From positions 1 to 53,374 of the forward strand of contig JAFXXH010000070.1 of NCBI GenBank assembly GCA_017542425.1: a stretch of 53,374 bases of DNA, given 5' to 3'. The position numbers were made by a program, and so were the translations under genes. The notes beneath the pieces were generated by a model, which was not told the origin of the DNA, made no database searches, and saw nothing but the letters and a program-made list of their open reading frames with translations. This DNA is from Oscillospiraceae bacterium (lineage in GTDB: Bacteria; Bacillota; Clostridia; Oscillospirales; Oscillospiraceae). Position 1 is the stretch's first letter, and each line of letters starts with the position of its first letter. Positions 1-9,020 of the stretch are shown here, one piece after another.

Positions 1-2279
1 AAGCGCTCATAGACAGGGAAACGCCTGCCCTCAAAAAAAGGCTGACCGCCTCGGTGATTCTTTTGATCCCGCTTTTATACCTGTCCATGGGGCACATGAT
101 GTGGGGCTGGCCCCTGCCCGCATTTCTGGAGGGAAACCATGTGGGCCTGGGGCTGGCGGAGCTGCTGCTGGCCGCCGCCGTGCTGGTGGTCAACCGGCGC
201 TTTTTCCAGAGCGGCTTCCGGGCGCTGGTCCGGCGGGCGCCGAACATGGACTCCCTGGTGGCCCTGGGGGCCTCCGCCAGCTTCGGCTGGAGCGTAGTCA
301 TGCTCTTCACGATGACGGACGCCCAGCGGCGGGGGGACATGGGAGCCGTGCAGGAGGCCATGGGCCAGCTCTATTTCGAGTCCGCCGCCATGATCCTGAG
401 CCTCATCACCGTGGGCAAGACCCTGGAGGCCCGGAGCAAGGGCAAGACCACCGACGCGCTGAAAAGCCTGATGCGCCTGTCCCCCAAGACCGCCACGGTG
501 CTGCGGGAGGGCAAAGAGATCATCGTCCCGCTGGAGCAGCTGCGCCCCGGGGAGGTCTTCGTCCTCCGCCCCGGCGACAGTGTGCCCGTGGACGGTCAGG
601 TGCTCAGCGGCGGCGGCGCGGTGGACGAGTCGGCCCTGACCGGGGAGAGCGTCCCGGTGGACAAGGCCCCCGGGGACAGCGTCTCCGCCGGAACCGTAAA
701 CCGCTCCGGCTTCCTGCGCTGCACCGCCACGCGGGTGGGGGAGGACACCACCCTGAGCCAGATCATCCGCATGGTCAGCGACGCGGCGGCCACCAAGGCC
801 CCCATCGCCAAGCTGGCCGACCGAGTCTCCGGCGTCTTCGTCCCGGTGGTCCTCTGCCTGGCCGCCCTGACCTTTGTGATCTGGCTGCTGCTGGGTCGGG
901 AGCCGGGCTGGGCGCTGGCGCGGGGGATCTCCGTGCTGGTGATTTCCTGCCCCTGCGCCCTGGGTCTGGCCACCCCCGTGGCGATCATGGTGGGCTCCGG
1001 CGTGGGGGCGCGCAACGGCGTGCTGTTCAAGACCGCCGCCAGCCTGGAGGCCGCCGGGCGCGTGCAGATCGTCGCTTTGGACAAGACGGGAACCATCACC
1101 GAGGGCCAGCCCCGGGTGACGGAGCTGCTGCCCGCCTCCGGCGTCCAGGAGACCGAGCTGCTGCGGGCCGCCCTGGCCATTGAGCGCCCCAGCGAACACC
1201 CCCTGGCCCGGGCCATCGTGGCCCAGGGCGAGGAACGAAAGCTGGAAGCTGAGCCGGTGACGGACTTTCAGGCCCACGCGGGATTCGGCGTCACAGCCAA
1301 ATGGCAGGGCCATGAACTGCTGGCGGGCAGCGCGGACTATGCCAAAGAGGCCGCCCCCATCCCGCCGGAGACCCTGGCCCGGAGCGCCGCCCTGGCCGCC
1401 CAGGGCAAAACGCCCCTGTTCTTCGTCCGGGACGGGGCGCTGCTGGGCCTGATCGCCGTGGCGGACACCCTGCGCCCAGAGGCCCCGGAGGCCGTGGCGG
1501 CGCTGCGCGCCATGGGTTTGCAGGTGGTGATGCTGACCGGGGACAACGCCCGGACGGCGGAGGCCATCGGACGTCAGGCGGGGGTGGACCGCATTCTCTC
1601 CGGCCTGCTGCCGGAGGGCAAGGAGGCGGCAGTCCGCGCCCTGGCGGAGGAGGGCCGGGTCTGCATGGTGGGCGACGGCATCAACGACGCCCCGGCCCTG
1701 ACCCGGGCCGACCTGGGCGTCGCCATCGGGGCCGGGACGGACGTGGCCATCGACGCGGCGGACGTGGTGCTGATGAAAAGCTCCCTGGAGGAACTGGTCC
1801 TGGCCATTCGCCTGAGCCGCGCCACGCTGCGCAACATCCGCCAGAACCTCTTCTGGGCCTTCATTTATAATATCATCGGCATCCCCATCGCGGCGGGGGC
1901 GCTGATCCCCCTGGGCCTCACCCTGGACCCCATGTTCGGGGCCGCAGCCATGAGCCTGTCCAGTTTCTGCGTGGTGAGCAATGCCCTGCGCCTGAACCTG
2001 TTCCGGCGGCGGGGCAAAACGAAGGCGACGCCGCAAAAGGCGGAAGACAAGGAGAAGGAGGAAAAAGTTATGTCAACCAAGCTTTCCATCGTGGGCATGA
2101 TGTGCCCCCACTGCGAGGCCCACGTCAAAGCGGCGCTGAGCGCCGTCCCGGGCGTGGAAGTCCTGTCCGTCAGCCATGTGAAAAGCTGCGCGGAGATCAC
2201 CCGCAGCCCGGAGGTGACGGACGAGGCCATTGAGAAGGCCGTCAGCGGCGCGGGCTACGACCTGACGAAGATCGAGTGA
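1..2279 (+). CDS. copA: Copper-exporting P1B-type ATPase, 5' end outside window, with C-terminal metal-binding domain
   Basis: Integral membrane pump that expels Cu(I) using ATP. The frame is open to the left edge, so the N-terminus is missing. Visible in order: membrane helices, the actuator motif TGES (in 'DESALTGESVPVDK'), the membrane metal site CPC ('SCPCALGLATP'), the phosphorylation motif DKTGT, the nucleotide-site HP pair ('SEHPLA'), the hinge 'GDGINDAPAL' and the last helices. After a Lys/Glu-rich linker the final ~69 residues form a heavy-metal-associated domain with 'GMMCPHC'. A metal-binding domain at the C-terminus is less usual than at the N-terminus; whether an N-terminal one also exists lies outside the window. 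The motif set is diagnostic; copper over other soft metals is inferred from CPC and the MxCxxC domain. Confidence 0.95.
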   Translation, partial: ALIDRETPALKKRLTASVILLIPLLYLSMGHMMWGWPLPAFLEGNHVGLGLAELLLAAAVLVVNRRFFQSGFRALVRRAPNMDSLVALGASASFGWSVVMLFTMTDAQRRGDMGAVQEAMGQLYFESAAMILSLITVGKTLEARSKGKTTDALKSLMRLSPKTATVLREGKEIIVPLEQLRPGEVFVLRPGDSVPVDGQVLSGGGAVDESALTGESVPVDKAPGDSVSAGTVNRSGFLRCTATRVGEDTTLSQIIRMVSDAAATKAPIAKLADRVSGVFVPVVLCLAALTFVIWLLLGREPGWALARGISVLVISCPCALGLATPVAIMVGSGVGARNGVLFKTAASLEAAGRVQIVALDKTGTITEGQPRVTELLPASGVQETELLRAALAIERPSEHPLARAIVAQGEERKLEAEPVTDFQAHAGFGVTAKWQGHELLAGSADYAKEAAPIPPETLARSAALAAQGKTPLFFVRDGALLGLIAVADTLRPEAPEAVAALRAMGLQVVMLTGDNARTAEAIGRQAGVDRILSGLLPEGKEAAVRALAEEGRVCMVGDGINDAPALTRADLGVAIGAGTDVAIDAADVVLMKSSLEELVLAIRLSRATLRNIRQNLFWAFIYNIIGIPIAAGALIPLGLTLDPMFGAAAMSLSSFCVVSNALRLNLFRRRGKTKATPQKAEDKEKEEKVMSTKLSIVGMMCPHCEAHVKAALSAVPGVEVLSVSHVKSCAEITRSPEVTDEAIEKAVSGAGYDLTKIE
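2070..2279 (+). CDS. copZ: Possible internally initiated CopZ-like copper chaperone, in frame within copA
   Basis: An ATG at 2070 lies in the copA frame and is preceded by a full Shine-Dalgarno sequence AAGGAGG at 2055-2061, 8 nt upstream. Starting here gives a 69-residue protein beginning 'MSTKLSIVGMMCPHCEAH', the usual size and fold of a CopZ copper chaperone. The codons just before it encode a Lys/Glu-rich linker, which is what an RBS read as protein would look like. Seen: the RBS, the ATG and the domain. Inferred: that ribosomes use it, so one mRNA yields both the pump with a tethered domain and the free chaperone. The alternative is that it is only the pump's C-terminal domain, fused from a former copA-copZ pair. 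Confidence 0.45.
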   Translation: MSTKLSIVGMMCPHCEAHVKAALSAVPGVEVLSVSHVKSCAEITRSPEVTDEAIEKAVSGAGYDLTKIE

Positions 2280-2293
2280 CGCGCAGCGCAAAG

Positions 2294-2338
2294 CGCGCCG
2301 CCGGAGCGGGGAGAAATCCCCCTTCGGCGGCGCGTTTT
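2294..2338 (+). terminator. Rho-independent terminator after copA
   Basis: A 10-bp GC stem (2294-2303 with 2325-2334) extended by an imperfect inner stem is followed by TTTT. It separates the copper gene from lepB. Confidence 0.75.
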
Positions 2339-2357
2339 GCAACTTCAAAAAATGTTG

Positions 2358-2387
2358 TTGCCTTTTTCCGGCGGAATGCGGTATAAT
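2358..2387 (+). promoter_or_regulatory. Sigma-A promoter for the lepB operon
   Basis: TTGCCT (2358-2363) and a perfect TATAAT (2382-2387) are separated by 18 nt, about 45 nt before the lepB start codon. Confidence 0.7.
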
Positions 2388-2430
2388 ACCAAAATATGAT
2401 TCCAACGCAACCAAGGCTGGGAGGGATACC

Positions 2431-3003
2431 ATGAACGAACAGGACGCGAACATGCAGGAGAAAGCGCCGCAGGAGGAAAAGCTGCCGGGGAACGGCCTGT
2501 ATGAGTGGGTGCAGTGCATCGTCACCGCGCTGGTGGCCTGCATCCTGATTTTCGTCTTTCTGGGCCGCACCATCGAGGTGCAGGGCCCCAGTATGCAGCA
2601 GACCCTGACGGAGGGGGACCGGCTGATCGTCAGCAACTTCCTCTATACGCCGAAATACGGCGACATCGTGGTGCTGCGCAAGCAGAGCTTCAAAGAGGAC
2701 CCAATCATCAAGCGGGTGATCGCCACCGAGGGGCAGACCGTGGACATTGACTTTGAAGCGGGGCTTGTCTATGTGGACGGCGTGGCGCTGCACGAGGACT
2801 ACACCGCCTCCCTGACCTATGACCCGGAGGACTTTGTGGGGCCGGTGGAGGTGCCGGAGGGCCACATCTTTGTGATGGGCGACAACCGCAACCACTCCAC
2901 CGACAGCCGGGATTCCCGCATCGGCGTCATCGACAAGCGCTATGTCATCGGCAAGGCGCTGCTGCGCATCACCCCCCTGGAAAAGTTCGGGAGCCTGTAC
3001 TGA
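2431..3003 (+). CDS. lepB: Signal peptidase I (catalytically complete)
   Basis: Membrane-bound serine protease that removes signal peptides from exported proteins. The 190-residue protein has a cytoplasmic N-tail, one transmembrane helix at about 27-45, the nucleophile Ser54 in 'GPSMQQTL', the general base Lys94 in '[10 protein letters not shown]' and the late box '[11 protein letters not shown]'. Length fits single-helix Gram-positive type I enzymes. The ATG at 2431 follows 'GGGAGGGATACC'. It is the first gene of a run with rbgA, rnhB and yraN, an order common in Firmicutes. It is a useful internal control for the second, degenerate homologue at 37957-38505, which lacks both catalytic residues. 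Confidence 0.96.
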   Translation: MNEQDANMQEKAPQEEKLPGNGLYEWVQCIVTALVACILIFVFLGRTIEVQGPSMQQTLTEGDRLIVSNFLYTPKYGDIVVLRKQSFKEDPIIKRVIATEGQTVDIDFEAGLVYVDGVALHEDYTASLTYDPEDFVGPVEVPEGHIFVMGDNRNHSTDSRDSRIGVIDKRYVIGKALLRITPLEKFGSLY

Positions 3004-3006
3004 GCG

Positions 3007-3897
3007 ATGGAAGCCACGCCGTATCAAAACATGCAGATCCAGTGGTTCCCCGGCCACATGACGAAAGCCCAGCGGGAGATCCGGGAGAGCATGAAACTGG
3101 TGGACGCGGTCTGCGAGCTGCTGGACGCCCGCATCCCCGCCTCCAGCCGGAACCCGGACATCGACGAGCTGACCGGGGACAAGCCCCGTCTGCTGATCCT
3201 GAACCGCTGCGACCTGGCCGACCCCGCCGTCACCGCCCGCTGGCGCGCCCACTTCCGGGCCGCCGGGCTGCGGGTGCTGGAGACGGACGCGAAAAGCGGC
3301 AGAGGCGTGAAGGAACTGCCCCTGGCCCTGCGGGATATTTTAAAAGAAAAACGCGCCGCCCTGGCGGAGAAGGGCCAGGCCAGCCGCCCCATGCGGGTGG
3401 TCATCCTGGGCATCCCCAACGTGGGCAAGAGCACCTTGATCAACCGCCTGGCGGGCCGCCGCGCCGCCGTGGCCGGGGACAAGCCCGGCGTGACCCGGGG
3501 GCGGCAGTGGATTCGCATCGACCGGGAGCTGGAGCTGCTGGACACCCCCGGCATCCTCTGGCCCCGCTTTTCCTCCCAGGCGGTGGGGGAGGCCCTGGCC
3601 CTGACCGGGGCCATCAAGACGGAGGTTTTCGACACGGAGGCCCTGGCCGCCAACTTCCTGCTGCGGCTCCGGGCCACCCGGCCGGAACTGATCGAGCAGC
3701 GCTACAAGTTCGCGCCGGACCCGGAGGAAAGCGGCTATGCCCTGCTGGAGCGGGCCGCCCGGAAACGGGGGATGCTGATTCCCGGCGGCGAGGCGGACAC
3801 GGAGCGCATGGCCCGCACCCTGCTGCGGGAGTACCACGCGGGCAAGCTGGGCGCGCTGAGTCTGGAAACGCCGGAATCGGCGGCCATCTTCGGCTGA
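3007..3897 (+). CDS. rbgA: Ribosome biogenesis GTPase YlqF/RbgA
   Basis: Cytoplasmic GTPase needed for late assembly of the 50S subunit. The 296-residue protein shows the circularly permuted motif order of the family: G4-like 'NRCDL' comes first, then G1 '[14 protein letters not shown]', then G3 'DTPGI'. The N-terminal '[11 protein letters not shown]' is a family hallmark. It begins 3 nt after lepB, so the two are probably co-transcribed. An in-frame ATG at 3031, just before 'QIQWFPGHM', would match the N-terminus of Bacillus RbgA better; neither start has a strong RBS. Confidence 0.95.
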   Translation: MEATPYQNMQIQWFPGHMTKAQREIRESMKLVDAVCELLDARIPASSRNPDIDELTGDKPRLLILNRCDLADPAVTARWRAHFRAAGLRVLETDAKSGRGVKELPLALRDILKEKRAALAEKGQASRPMRVVILGIPNVGKSTLINRLAGRRAAVAGDKPGVTRGRQWIRIDRELELLDTPGILWPRFSSQAVGEALALTGAIKTEVFDTEALAANFLLRLRATRPELIEQRYKFAPDPEESGYALLERAARKRGMLIPGGEADTERMARTLLREYHAGKLGALSLETPESAAIFG

Positions 3898-3911
3898 GAG
3901 GGGGAAGCGCC

Positions 3912-4508
3912 GTGGATCTCTGGGAGATCGAAAACCGAATCTATGACGAGGGCTATGAAACCCTCTGCGGCGTTGACGAGGCCGGGCGCGGCCCCCTGGC
4001 CTGGCCGGTCTGCGCCGCCGCCGTGATGCTGCCCAGGGGTCTGGAGATTCCGGGCCTGGACGACTCCAAACGCCTGACGGAGCGGAAGCGGGAAGCGCTC
4101 TATGATCGGATCGTGGAGCAGGCCCTCTCCTTCGGCGTGGCCTTCGCCACCGTGGAGGAGATCGAAACCTGGAACATCCTGGGGGCCACTTACTTGGCCA
4201 TGAACCGGGCCATCGAAGCGCTGGAGCCGCCTCCCGCCCTGGCGCTGATCGACGGGAACCGCAGCGCAGGCATTGTGACGCCAAACCGCTGCATCGTCAA
4301 GGGGGACGCCCTCTGCGCGGACATCGCGGCGGCCTCCATCCTGGCGAAGGTCACCCGTGACCGCTATATGCTGGACATGGCGGAGCGCTACCCGGACTAC
4401 GGCTTTGAACGTCACAAGGGCTACGGCACGCTGGCCCACTATGCCGCCCTGCGCGCCCATGGCCCCTGCCCGCTGCACCGGCAAAGCTTTTTGAAAAAGC
4501 TGCACTGA
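3912..4508 (+). CDS. rnhB: Ribonuclease HII
   Basis: Cleaves the RNA strand of RNA/DNA hybrids and starts removal of misincorporated ribonucleotides. The GTG at 3912 has a GA-rich RBS ('GAGAGGGGGAAG') and gives 198 residues; the frame stays open far upstream across rbgA but that part is antisense-like shadow. Motifs: '[14 protein letters not shown]' with the metal-binding Asp-Glu and GRG, '[11 protein letters not shown]', 'IDGN', and '[18 protein letters not shown]' with the third acidic residue. The Trp in 'GPLAWPV' replaces a Gly that is normally conserved. It ends one base before yraN. Confidence 0.95.
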   Translation: MDLWEIENRIYDEGYETLCGVDEAGRGPLAWPVCAAAVMLPRGLEIPGLDDSKRLTERKREALYDRIVEQALSFGVAFATVEEIETWNILGATYLAMNRAIEALEPPPALALIDGNRSAGIVTPNRCIVKGDALCADIAAASILAKVTRDRYMLDMAERYPDYGFERHKGYGTLAHYAALRAHGPCPLHRQSFLKKLH

Positions 4509-4509
4509 G

Positions 4510-4875
4510 ATGGGCGGGGCATCCAGCAAACTGACGGGCCGCCGGGGGGAGCTTCTGGCGGCGGAGTATTTGAAAAAACAGGGCTGGCGCGTCGTGGGCA
4601 TGAACTTCTCCTGCCGCTATGGGGAAGTGGACGTGATCGCGGAAAACCGGGACTTCCTGGTGTTCGCGGAGGTGAAAGCCCGGAAAAACGCCCGCTTTGC
4701 CGCGGCCCGGGAGTTCGTCACCCCGGCCAAGCAGCGCCGGGTGCTGCTGGCGGCCCAGCTCTGGCTCCAGCGCAACCCCACGGAAAAGCAGCCGCGCTTC
4801 GACGTGCTCGAGGTCTACGGCGCGGAGGGGGAGACCCCCCAGATCATACACATCGAAAACGCCTTCGGGCTGTGA
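4510..4875 (+). CDS. YraN/UPF0102 family endonuclease-like protein
   Basis: Small 121-residue protein of the UPF0102 family, which has a Holliday-junction-resolvase-like PD-(D/E)xK fold; its cellular role is not settled. Core residues are visible in 'YGEVDVIAENRDFLVFAEVKAR': an early Glu, the Asp and the E-x-K pair. The ATG at 4510 begins right after the rnhB stop, implying translational coupling. The rnhB-yraN pairing is common in bacteria and fits a part in nucleic-acid repair, but that is inference. Confidence 0.9.
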   Translation: MGGASSKLTGRRGELLAAEYLKKQGWRVVGMNFSCRYGEVDVIAENRDFLVFAEVKARKNARFAAAREFVTPAKQRRVLLAAQLWLQRNPTEKQPRFDVLEVYGAEGETPQIIHIENAFGL

Positions 4876-4892
4876 CGAAAGAGGACAAAGCG

Positions 4893-6362
4893 ATGAACTA
4901 TTTCAGCACGAGAAACGACCAAGTGACCTATACCGCCGCCCAGGCCATGGCCATGGGCATCGCCCCGGACGGGGGCCTGTTCGTCCCGGCGACGATCCCG
5001 ACGGTGGACGAGACCGGGCTGCGCCGCCTGGCCGCCATGGACTACCGGGCCAGAGCCGCCGAGATCATGAGCCTGTACCTGGAGGAGTTCAGCCGGGAGG
5101 AACTGGAGGGCTTTGTCCGTGCGGCCTACGCGGACAACTTCGACGACCCCGCCGTGGCCCCGCTGCGCTTCCTGGACGACGGCACCGCCTTTCTGGAGCT
5201 GTGGCACGGCCCCACCTGCGCCTTCAAGGACATGGCGCTGCAAATGCTGCCCCACCTGCTGACCGCAAGCCTCCGCAAGACCGGGGAGCAGCGGGGCGTC
5301 TGCATTCTTGTGGCCACCTCCGGCGACACGGGCAAGGCCGCCCTGGAGGGCTTCCGGGACGTGGCGGGGACGCGCATTTTCGTCTTTTACCCCGACGGGG
5401 GCGTGTCCCGCATCCAGCGCTTGCAGATGGTCACCCAGGCGGGGGACAACGTGGGCGTCTGCGCCGTGCGCGGCAACTTTGACGACGCCCAGACCGGCGT
5501 GAAGCGCATCTTTGGCGACGCGGACTTCGCCCGTGCGCTGACGGAGCGGGGCTGGTTTCTCTCCTCCGCCAACTCCATCAACTGGGGCCGCCTCCTGCCG
5601 CAGATCGTCTATTACTTCTCCGCTTATCTGGATTATGTAAACTCCGGCAAGCTGGAGCTGGGCCAGAAGCTGAACTTCTGCGTGCCCACCGGCAACTTCG
5701 GCAACATCCTGGCCGGCTGGTTCGCCGCCCGGATGGGCCTGCCCGTGGGGCGCTTCGTCTGCGCCAGCAACGCCAACAACGTGCTGACCGAGTTTCTGAA
5801 CACCGGCGTCTACAACAAAAACCGCCCCTTCCACACGACCATCTCCCCCAGCATGGACATCCTGGTCAGCAGCAACCTGGAGCGGCTGCTCTATCTGCTG
5901 ACGGACGACAGCCGGACGCGCAGCTACATGGAGCTGCTCAGCGCCGCAGGGGGCTACCGGGTGGAGCCGGAGACCCTGGCGGCCCTGCAAAGCCGGTTTT
6001 CCGCCGGCTGCTGCGACGACCGGGAGACCATGGAGACCATCGGCCGGGTGTTCCGGGAGCGTGGCTATCTGATGGACACCCATACCGCCGTGGCCGCCAA
6101 GGTGCTGGCAGACTACCGGCAGGAAACCGGGGACGCCGCTCCCGCCGTGGTGGTCTCCACCGCCAGCCCCTTCAAGTTCGCCGCCGACGTGCTGACCGCG
6201 CTGGGAAAGCCCCAGGCGGAAGACCCCCTGACGGCCCTGGCCAAAGCGTCCGGCCAGAGCGTCCCCCGGCCTTTGCGGGGCCTGGAGGAGCGGGAACTGC
6301 GCTTCCCCGGCGTGACGGAGCGCAGCGGCATGAAGGAGACCGTCAGCGCATTCCTGCGCTAA
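4893..6362 (+). CDS. thrC: Threonine synthase
   Basis: PLP enzyme converting O-phosphohomoserine to threonine, last step of threonine synthesis. I choose ATG 4893 (489 residues) because AAAGAGG at 4878-4884 sits 8 nt before it; an upstream GTG at 4872 overlaps yraN. Motifs: the Schiff-base lysine Lys112 in 'GPTCAFKDMALQML', 'SGDTGKAA' shortly after, and 'PTGNFGNILAG' for phosphate and PLP binding. The length and the N-terminal 'YFSTRN' fit the long threonine synthases of Clostridia and E. coli. It ends the lepB-rbgA-rnhB-yraN-thrC run, closed by a hairpin at 6383-6404. Confidence 0.95.
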   Translation: MNYFSTRNDQVTYTAAQAMAMGIAPDGGLFVPATIPTVDETGLRRLAAMDYRARAAEIMSLYLEEFSREELEGFVRAAYADNFDDPAVAPLRFLDDGTAFLELWHGPTCAFKDMALQMLPHLLTASLRKTGEQRGVCILVATSGDTGKAALEGFRDVAGTRIFVFYPDGGVSRIQRLQMVTQAGDNVGVCAVRGNFDDAQTGVKRIFGDADFARALTERGWFLSSANSINWGRLLPQIVYYFSAYLDYVNSGKLELGQKLNFCVPTGNFGNILAGWFAARMGLPVGRFVCASNANNVLTEFLNTGVYNKNRPFHTTISPSMDILVSSNLERLLYLLTDDSRTRSYMELLSAAGGYRVEPETLAALQSRFSAGCCDDRETMETIGRVFRERGYLMDTHTAVAAKVLADYRQETGDAAPAVVVSTASPFKFAADVLTALGKPQAEDPLTALAKASGQSVPRPLRGLEERELRFPGVTERSGMKETVSAFLR

Positions 6363-6382
6363 GCAACGATACGGAAGCAATC

Positions 6383-6404
6383 GAGCCCCCTTTTCAGGGG
6401 GCTC
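6383..6404. terminator. Bidirectional hairpin between thrC and the DUF1540 gene
   Basis: A GAGCCCCCT/AGGGGGCTC inverted repeat lies 20 nt after the thrC stop and just past the stop of the convergent small gene. It can end both transcripts; the T-runs are weak. Confidence 0.6.
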
Positions 6405-6409
6405 ATCGT

Positions 6410-6589
6410 TCAGATCATGCTTTTCGGGGTGAAGGTGTCGCAGAAGGTCTCGCCCTTGGTCTCTGCGGTCCGGTTCTGTACGTCGATGTGGTCTGCGGCG
6501 CAGTGGCCCTCCTCCTGGAACTTGCAGTGCTGCACGCTGCAGCCCACGCTGGTGACGACGCGATCCGTGTAATGTGCCTTTGCGGTCAT
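6410..6589 (-). CDS. DUF1540 small cysteine-rich protein
   Basis: A 59-residue gene on the reverse strand. Its start codon at 6589-6587 is preceded by GGAGGG 6 nt upstream. The product carries four cysteines in the DUF1540 pattern: Cys17 and Cys22 in 'VGCSVQHCKF', Cys30 in 'EEGHCAAD', and Cys50 in 'GETFCDTF'. DUF1540 proteins are small, probably metal-binding proteins of Clostridia and Bacilli with unknown function. It converges on thrC and diverges from the phosphoesterase at 6670. Confidence 0.85.
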   Translation of the reverse strand: MTAKAHYTDRVVTSVGCSVQHCKFQEEGHCAADHIDVQNRTAETKGETFCDTFTPKSMI

Positions 6590-6613
6590 ATGAATCCCTC
6601 CGCTGCTTAGATT

Positions 6614-6632
6614 CCGGCCCGAGTCGGGCCGG
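6614..6632. promoter_or_regulatory. Near-perfect dyad between two divergent genes
   Basis: CCGGCCCGA (6614-6622) and TCGGGCCGG (6624-6632) are exact inverted repeats with a 1-nt centre. It lies between the DUF1540 gene and the phosphoesterase gene, so it could be an operator or a small hairpin. No function can be assigned. Confidence 0.3.
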
Positions 6633-6669
6633 TATGCCTAGTATGGCCGGAGAAACGGGAGATGATACC

Positions 6670-7356
6670 ATGAGTCTGTATGTCATTGGCGACACGCATC
6701 TGTCCCTGGGCTGCGAAAAGCCCATGGACGTGTTCGGCGGGCGCTGGACCAACTATGTGGAGAAGCTGCTGGACGGCTTCTCATTCGTGAAACCCGAGGA
6801 CACCACCGTGCTCTGCGGGGATCTGAGCTGGGGGATGAACCTGGACCAGGCGCGGGAGGACTTTTTGTTTCTCCACCGCCTTCCGGGCCGGAAGATCATT
6901 CTGAAAGGCAACCACGACTACTGGTTCGAGACCGCCGCCAAGCTCCGGCGCTTTTTCGCGGAGAACGGCATCGACTCCATGGAGCTGCTGCACAACAACT
7001 GCTGCCTCTACGGGGACCTGGCCCTCTGCGGCACCCGGGGCTGGTTTTATGAGGAATCCCGCAGCGCCGAACACGACCGGAAGATGCTGTCCCGGGAGCT
7101 GCTGCGGCTGGAGGCCAGCCTGAAAGCGGCGGGGGAGCGGGAGAAGCTGGTCTTCCTCCACTATCCGCCCAAGCTGCTGAACTACGAGTGTACGGAGCTT
7201 CTGGACCTGATGGAGGCCTACGGCGTGCGCCGCTGCTGCTACGGCCACCTCCACTCCGCCGGGCGGGCTCTGGCCTTCGAGGGGGAATACCGGGGCATCC
7301 GCTTCCGCCTGGTCAGCGCCGACCACCTGCATTTCATCCCCCTGCGGCTTTTGTGA
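6670..7356 (+). CDS. Metallophosphoesterase (calcineurin-like)
   Basis: Predicted cytoplasmic dinuclear-metal phosphoesterase of 228 residues; substrate unknown. The metal-binding motifs appear in order: 'GDTHLSLG', 'CGDLSWGM', 'KGNHDYWF', 'FLHYPP' and 'YGHLHS'. The ATG at 6670 has GGGAG at 6657-6661, 8 nt upstream; longer versions starting upstream would overlap the divergent DUF1540 promoter. There is no signal peptide. The final 'VSADHLHFIPL' resembles the C-terminus of a Clostridia family usually annotated only as metallophosphoesterase. Confidence 0.9.
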   Translation: MSLYVIGDTHLSLGCEKPMDVFGGRWTNYVEKLLDGFSFVKPEDTTVLCGDLSWGMNLDQAREDFLFLHRLPGRKIILKGNHDYWFETAAKLRRFFAENGIDSMELLHNNCCLYGDLALCGTRGWFYEESRSAEHDRKMLSRELLRLEASLKAAGEREKLVFLHYPPKLLNYECTELLDLMEAYGVRRCCYGHLHSAGRALAFEGEYRGIRFRLVSADHLHFIPLRLL

Positions 7357-7400
7357 GTGGCTTTTTTACAGAAATTTCACAGGAATGGCATGGAAAGTGT

Positions 7401-7429
7401 TTGCATTTTCCCGCTATATCTGCTATATT
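7401..7429 (+). promoter_or_regulatory. Extended -10 sigma-A promoter for trigger factor
   Basis: TTGCAT (7401-7406), 17-nt spacer, TATATT (7424-7429), with TGC directly before the -10 box. It leaves a leader of about 75 nt before tig. Confidence 0.75.
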
Positions 7430-7509
7430 ATAATGCGCTGTTTTATGAGAAGCCGCAAAGGCTCAGAGAGAACGTCAGAGCGCCTGACGGAATACGAGGA
7501 GGAACCCCC

Positions 7510-8952
7510 ATGGACACCAAAAACATCGAAAAAAAAGACGGCAAAGTGCGCTTCCAGGTCACGGTGGAACCAGAACGCTTTGAGCAGGAAGTCAACAAGG
7601 CCTATCTGAAAAACCGGAAGAACATCCTGATCCCCGGCTTCCGCAAGGGCAAGGCCCCCCGCAAGCTGGTGGAGAACCTCTACGGCGAGGGCGTGTTCTA
7701 TGAAGACGCCATGGAGGCCATCGCGCTGGAGTGCTACCGCGCCGGGCTGGAGGTCGTGGAGGACCGCACGGTGGGCGACCCCGCCATCACCGACTACAAG
7801 GTGGGCGACGACAAGAGCCTGACCATCACCTTTGAAGCCGCCCTCTATCCCGAGGTGACCCTGGGCGAATACAAGGGCCTGACCGCCTACAAGCCCGCCG
7901 TCAACGTGACGGAGGAACAGGTGGACGCGGAGCTGCGGGCCGTCCAGAAGCGCAACGCCCGCTTCCTGGCCGTGGACCGTCCGGCCCAGAACGGCGACAC
8001 CCTGCTGATCGACTTTGACGGCTATCTGAACGGCAAGCGCTTCAAGGGCGGCAAGGCGGAGAACTACAAGCTCAAGCTGGGTTCCGCCACCTTCATCCCC
8101 GGCTTCGAGGAGCAGCTGGTGGGCGCCGTGGCCGAGGAGGATCGGGACCTGCCCGTCACCTTCCCGGAGGATTACGGCAACGAGTTGGGCGGCAAGGACG
8201 TGGTCTTCAAGGTGAAGGTCCACGAGGTCCAGGAGGAGCAGATCCCCGAACTGGACGACGACTTTGCCCAGGATGTCAGCGAGTATGACACGCTGGCCGA
8301 CTACCGGGCCAGCCTGCGCCGCGATCTGGAGGCCAGAGCCGAGGAGCGCAACACCGCCGGCTTCCGCAGCGCCCTGATGAGCAAGGCCGCCGAGGGCGTC
8401 ACCGTCACCATCCCCGACGTGATGATCAACACCCGTGTGGAGTCCATCGTGGAGGAGTACACCCGCAGCGTCTCCGTGCAGGGCTACACCCTGGATCAGT
8501 ACCTGGCCATGCTGAACATGAACGAGGCCAGCTTCCGCAGCTTCATGCGTCCCCAGGCCGAGAGCGAAGTGCGCTCCGAGCTGATGCTGGAGAAGATCGC
8601 CCAGGTGGAGGGCCTGGCCCCCACCGCCGAGGAGATCGAGGAAGAATACAAGAAGAGCGCGGAGAAGTACGAGATGGATCTGGACTATCTCAAGTCCGTG
8701 CTGAAAGAAGAGATCGTGAAGGGCGAGCTGACCCGCAAGAAGGCCGCCGACTTCATCCTGGCCAACGGCGTCCCCACCGACAAGCCCGAGACCGACCAGG
8801 CGGAAGACGCCCCTGCGGAAGCCGAAGCCCCCGCCGAGGCGGAAACCGCCGCCGAGGCCGAGGCCCCCGTAGAGAAGATCGAGGCTCCCGCCGCCCCCGA
8901 GACCGTGGAGAAGATCGAAGCCCCCGCCGCGCCGGAGGAGGGCCAGGTATAA
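7510..8952 (+). CDS. tig: Trigger factor (ribosome-bound chaperone / peptidyl-prolyl isomerase)
   Basis: Chaperone that meets nascent chains at the ribosome exit. The ATG at 7510 follows a GAGGAGG site and gives 480 residues. The ribosome-docking loop '[12 protein letters not shown]' is at about 35-46; an FKBP-type isomerase domain follows ('[19 protein letters not shown]', '[12 protein letters not shown]'), then the helical C-terminal domain. The end is unusual: about 58 residues of Ala/Glu/Pro tail containing two copies of '[11 protein letters not shown]', beyond the normal ~430-residue length. It precedes clpP and clpX, the common tig-clpP-clpX order. Confidence 0.97.
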   Translation: MDTKNIEKKDGKVRFQVTVEPERFEQEVNKAYLKNRKNILIPGFRKGKAPRKLVENLYGEGVFYEDAMEAIALECYRAGLEVVEDRTVGDPAITDYKVGDDKSLTITFEAALYPEVTLGEYKGLTAYKPAVNVTEEQVDAELRAVQKRNARFLAVDRPAQNGDTLLIDFDGYLNGKRFKGGKAENYKLKLGSATFIPGFEEQLVGAVAEEDRDLPVTFPEDYGNELGGKDVVFKVKVHEVQEEQIPELDDDFAQDVSEYDTLADYRASLRRDLEARAEERNTAGFRSALMSKAAEGVTVTIPDVMINTRVESIVEEYTRSVSVQGYTLDQYLAMLNMNEASFRSFMRPQAESEVRSELMLEKIAQVEGLAPTAEEIEEEYKKSAEKYEMDLDYLKSVLKEEIVKGELTRKKAADFILANGVPTDKPETDQAEDAPAEAEAPAEAETAAEAEAPVEKIEAPAAPETVEKIEAPAAPEEGQV

Positions 8953-9020
8953 TTTCCCGCCGCGTCGGATATGCTCCCGAAGCAAGCGGGGGAGCGCAGC
9001 ACAGCAAAGGAGGAACCCAC

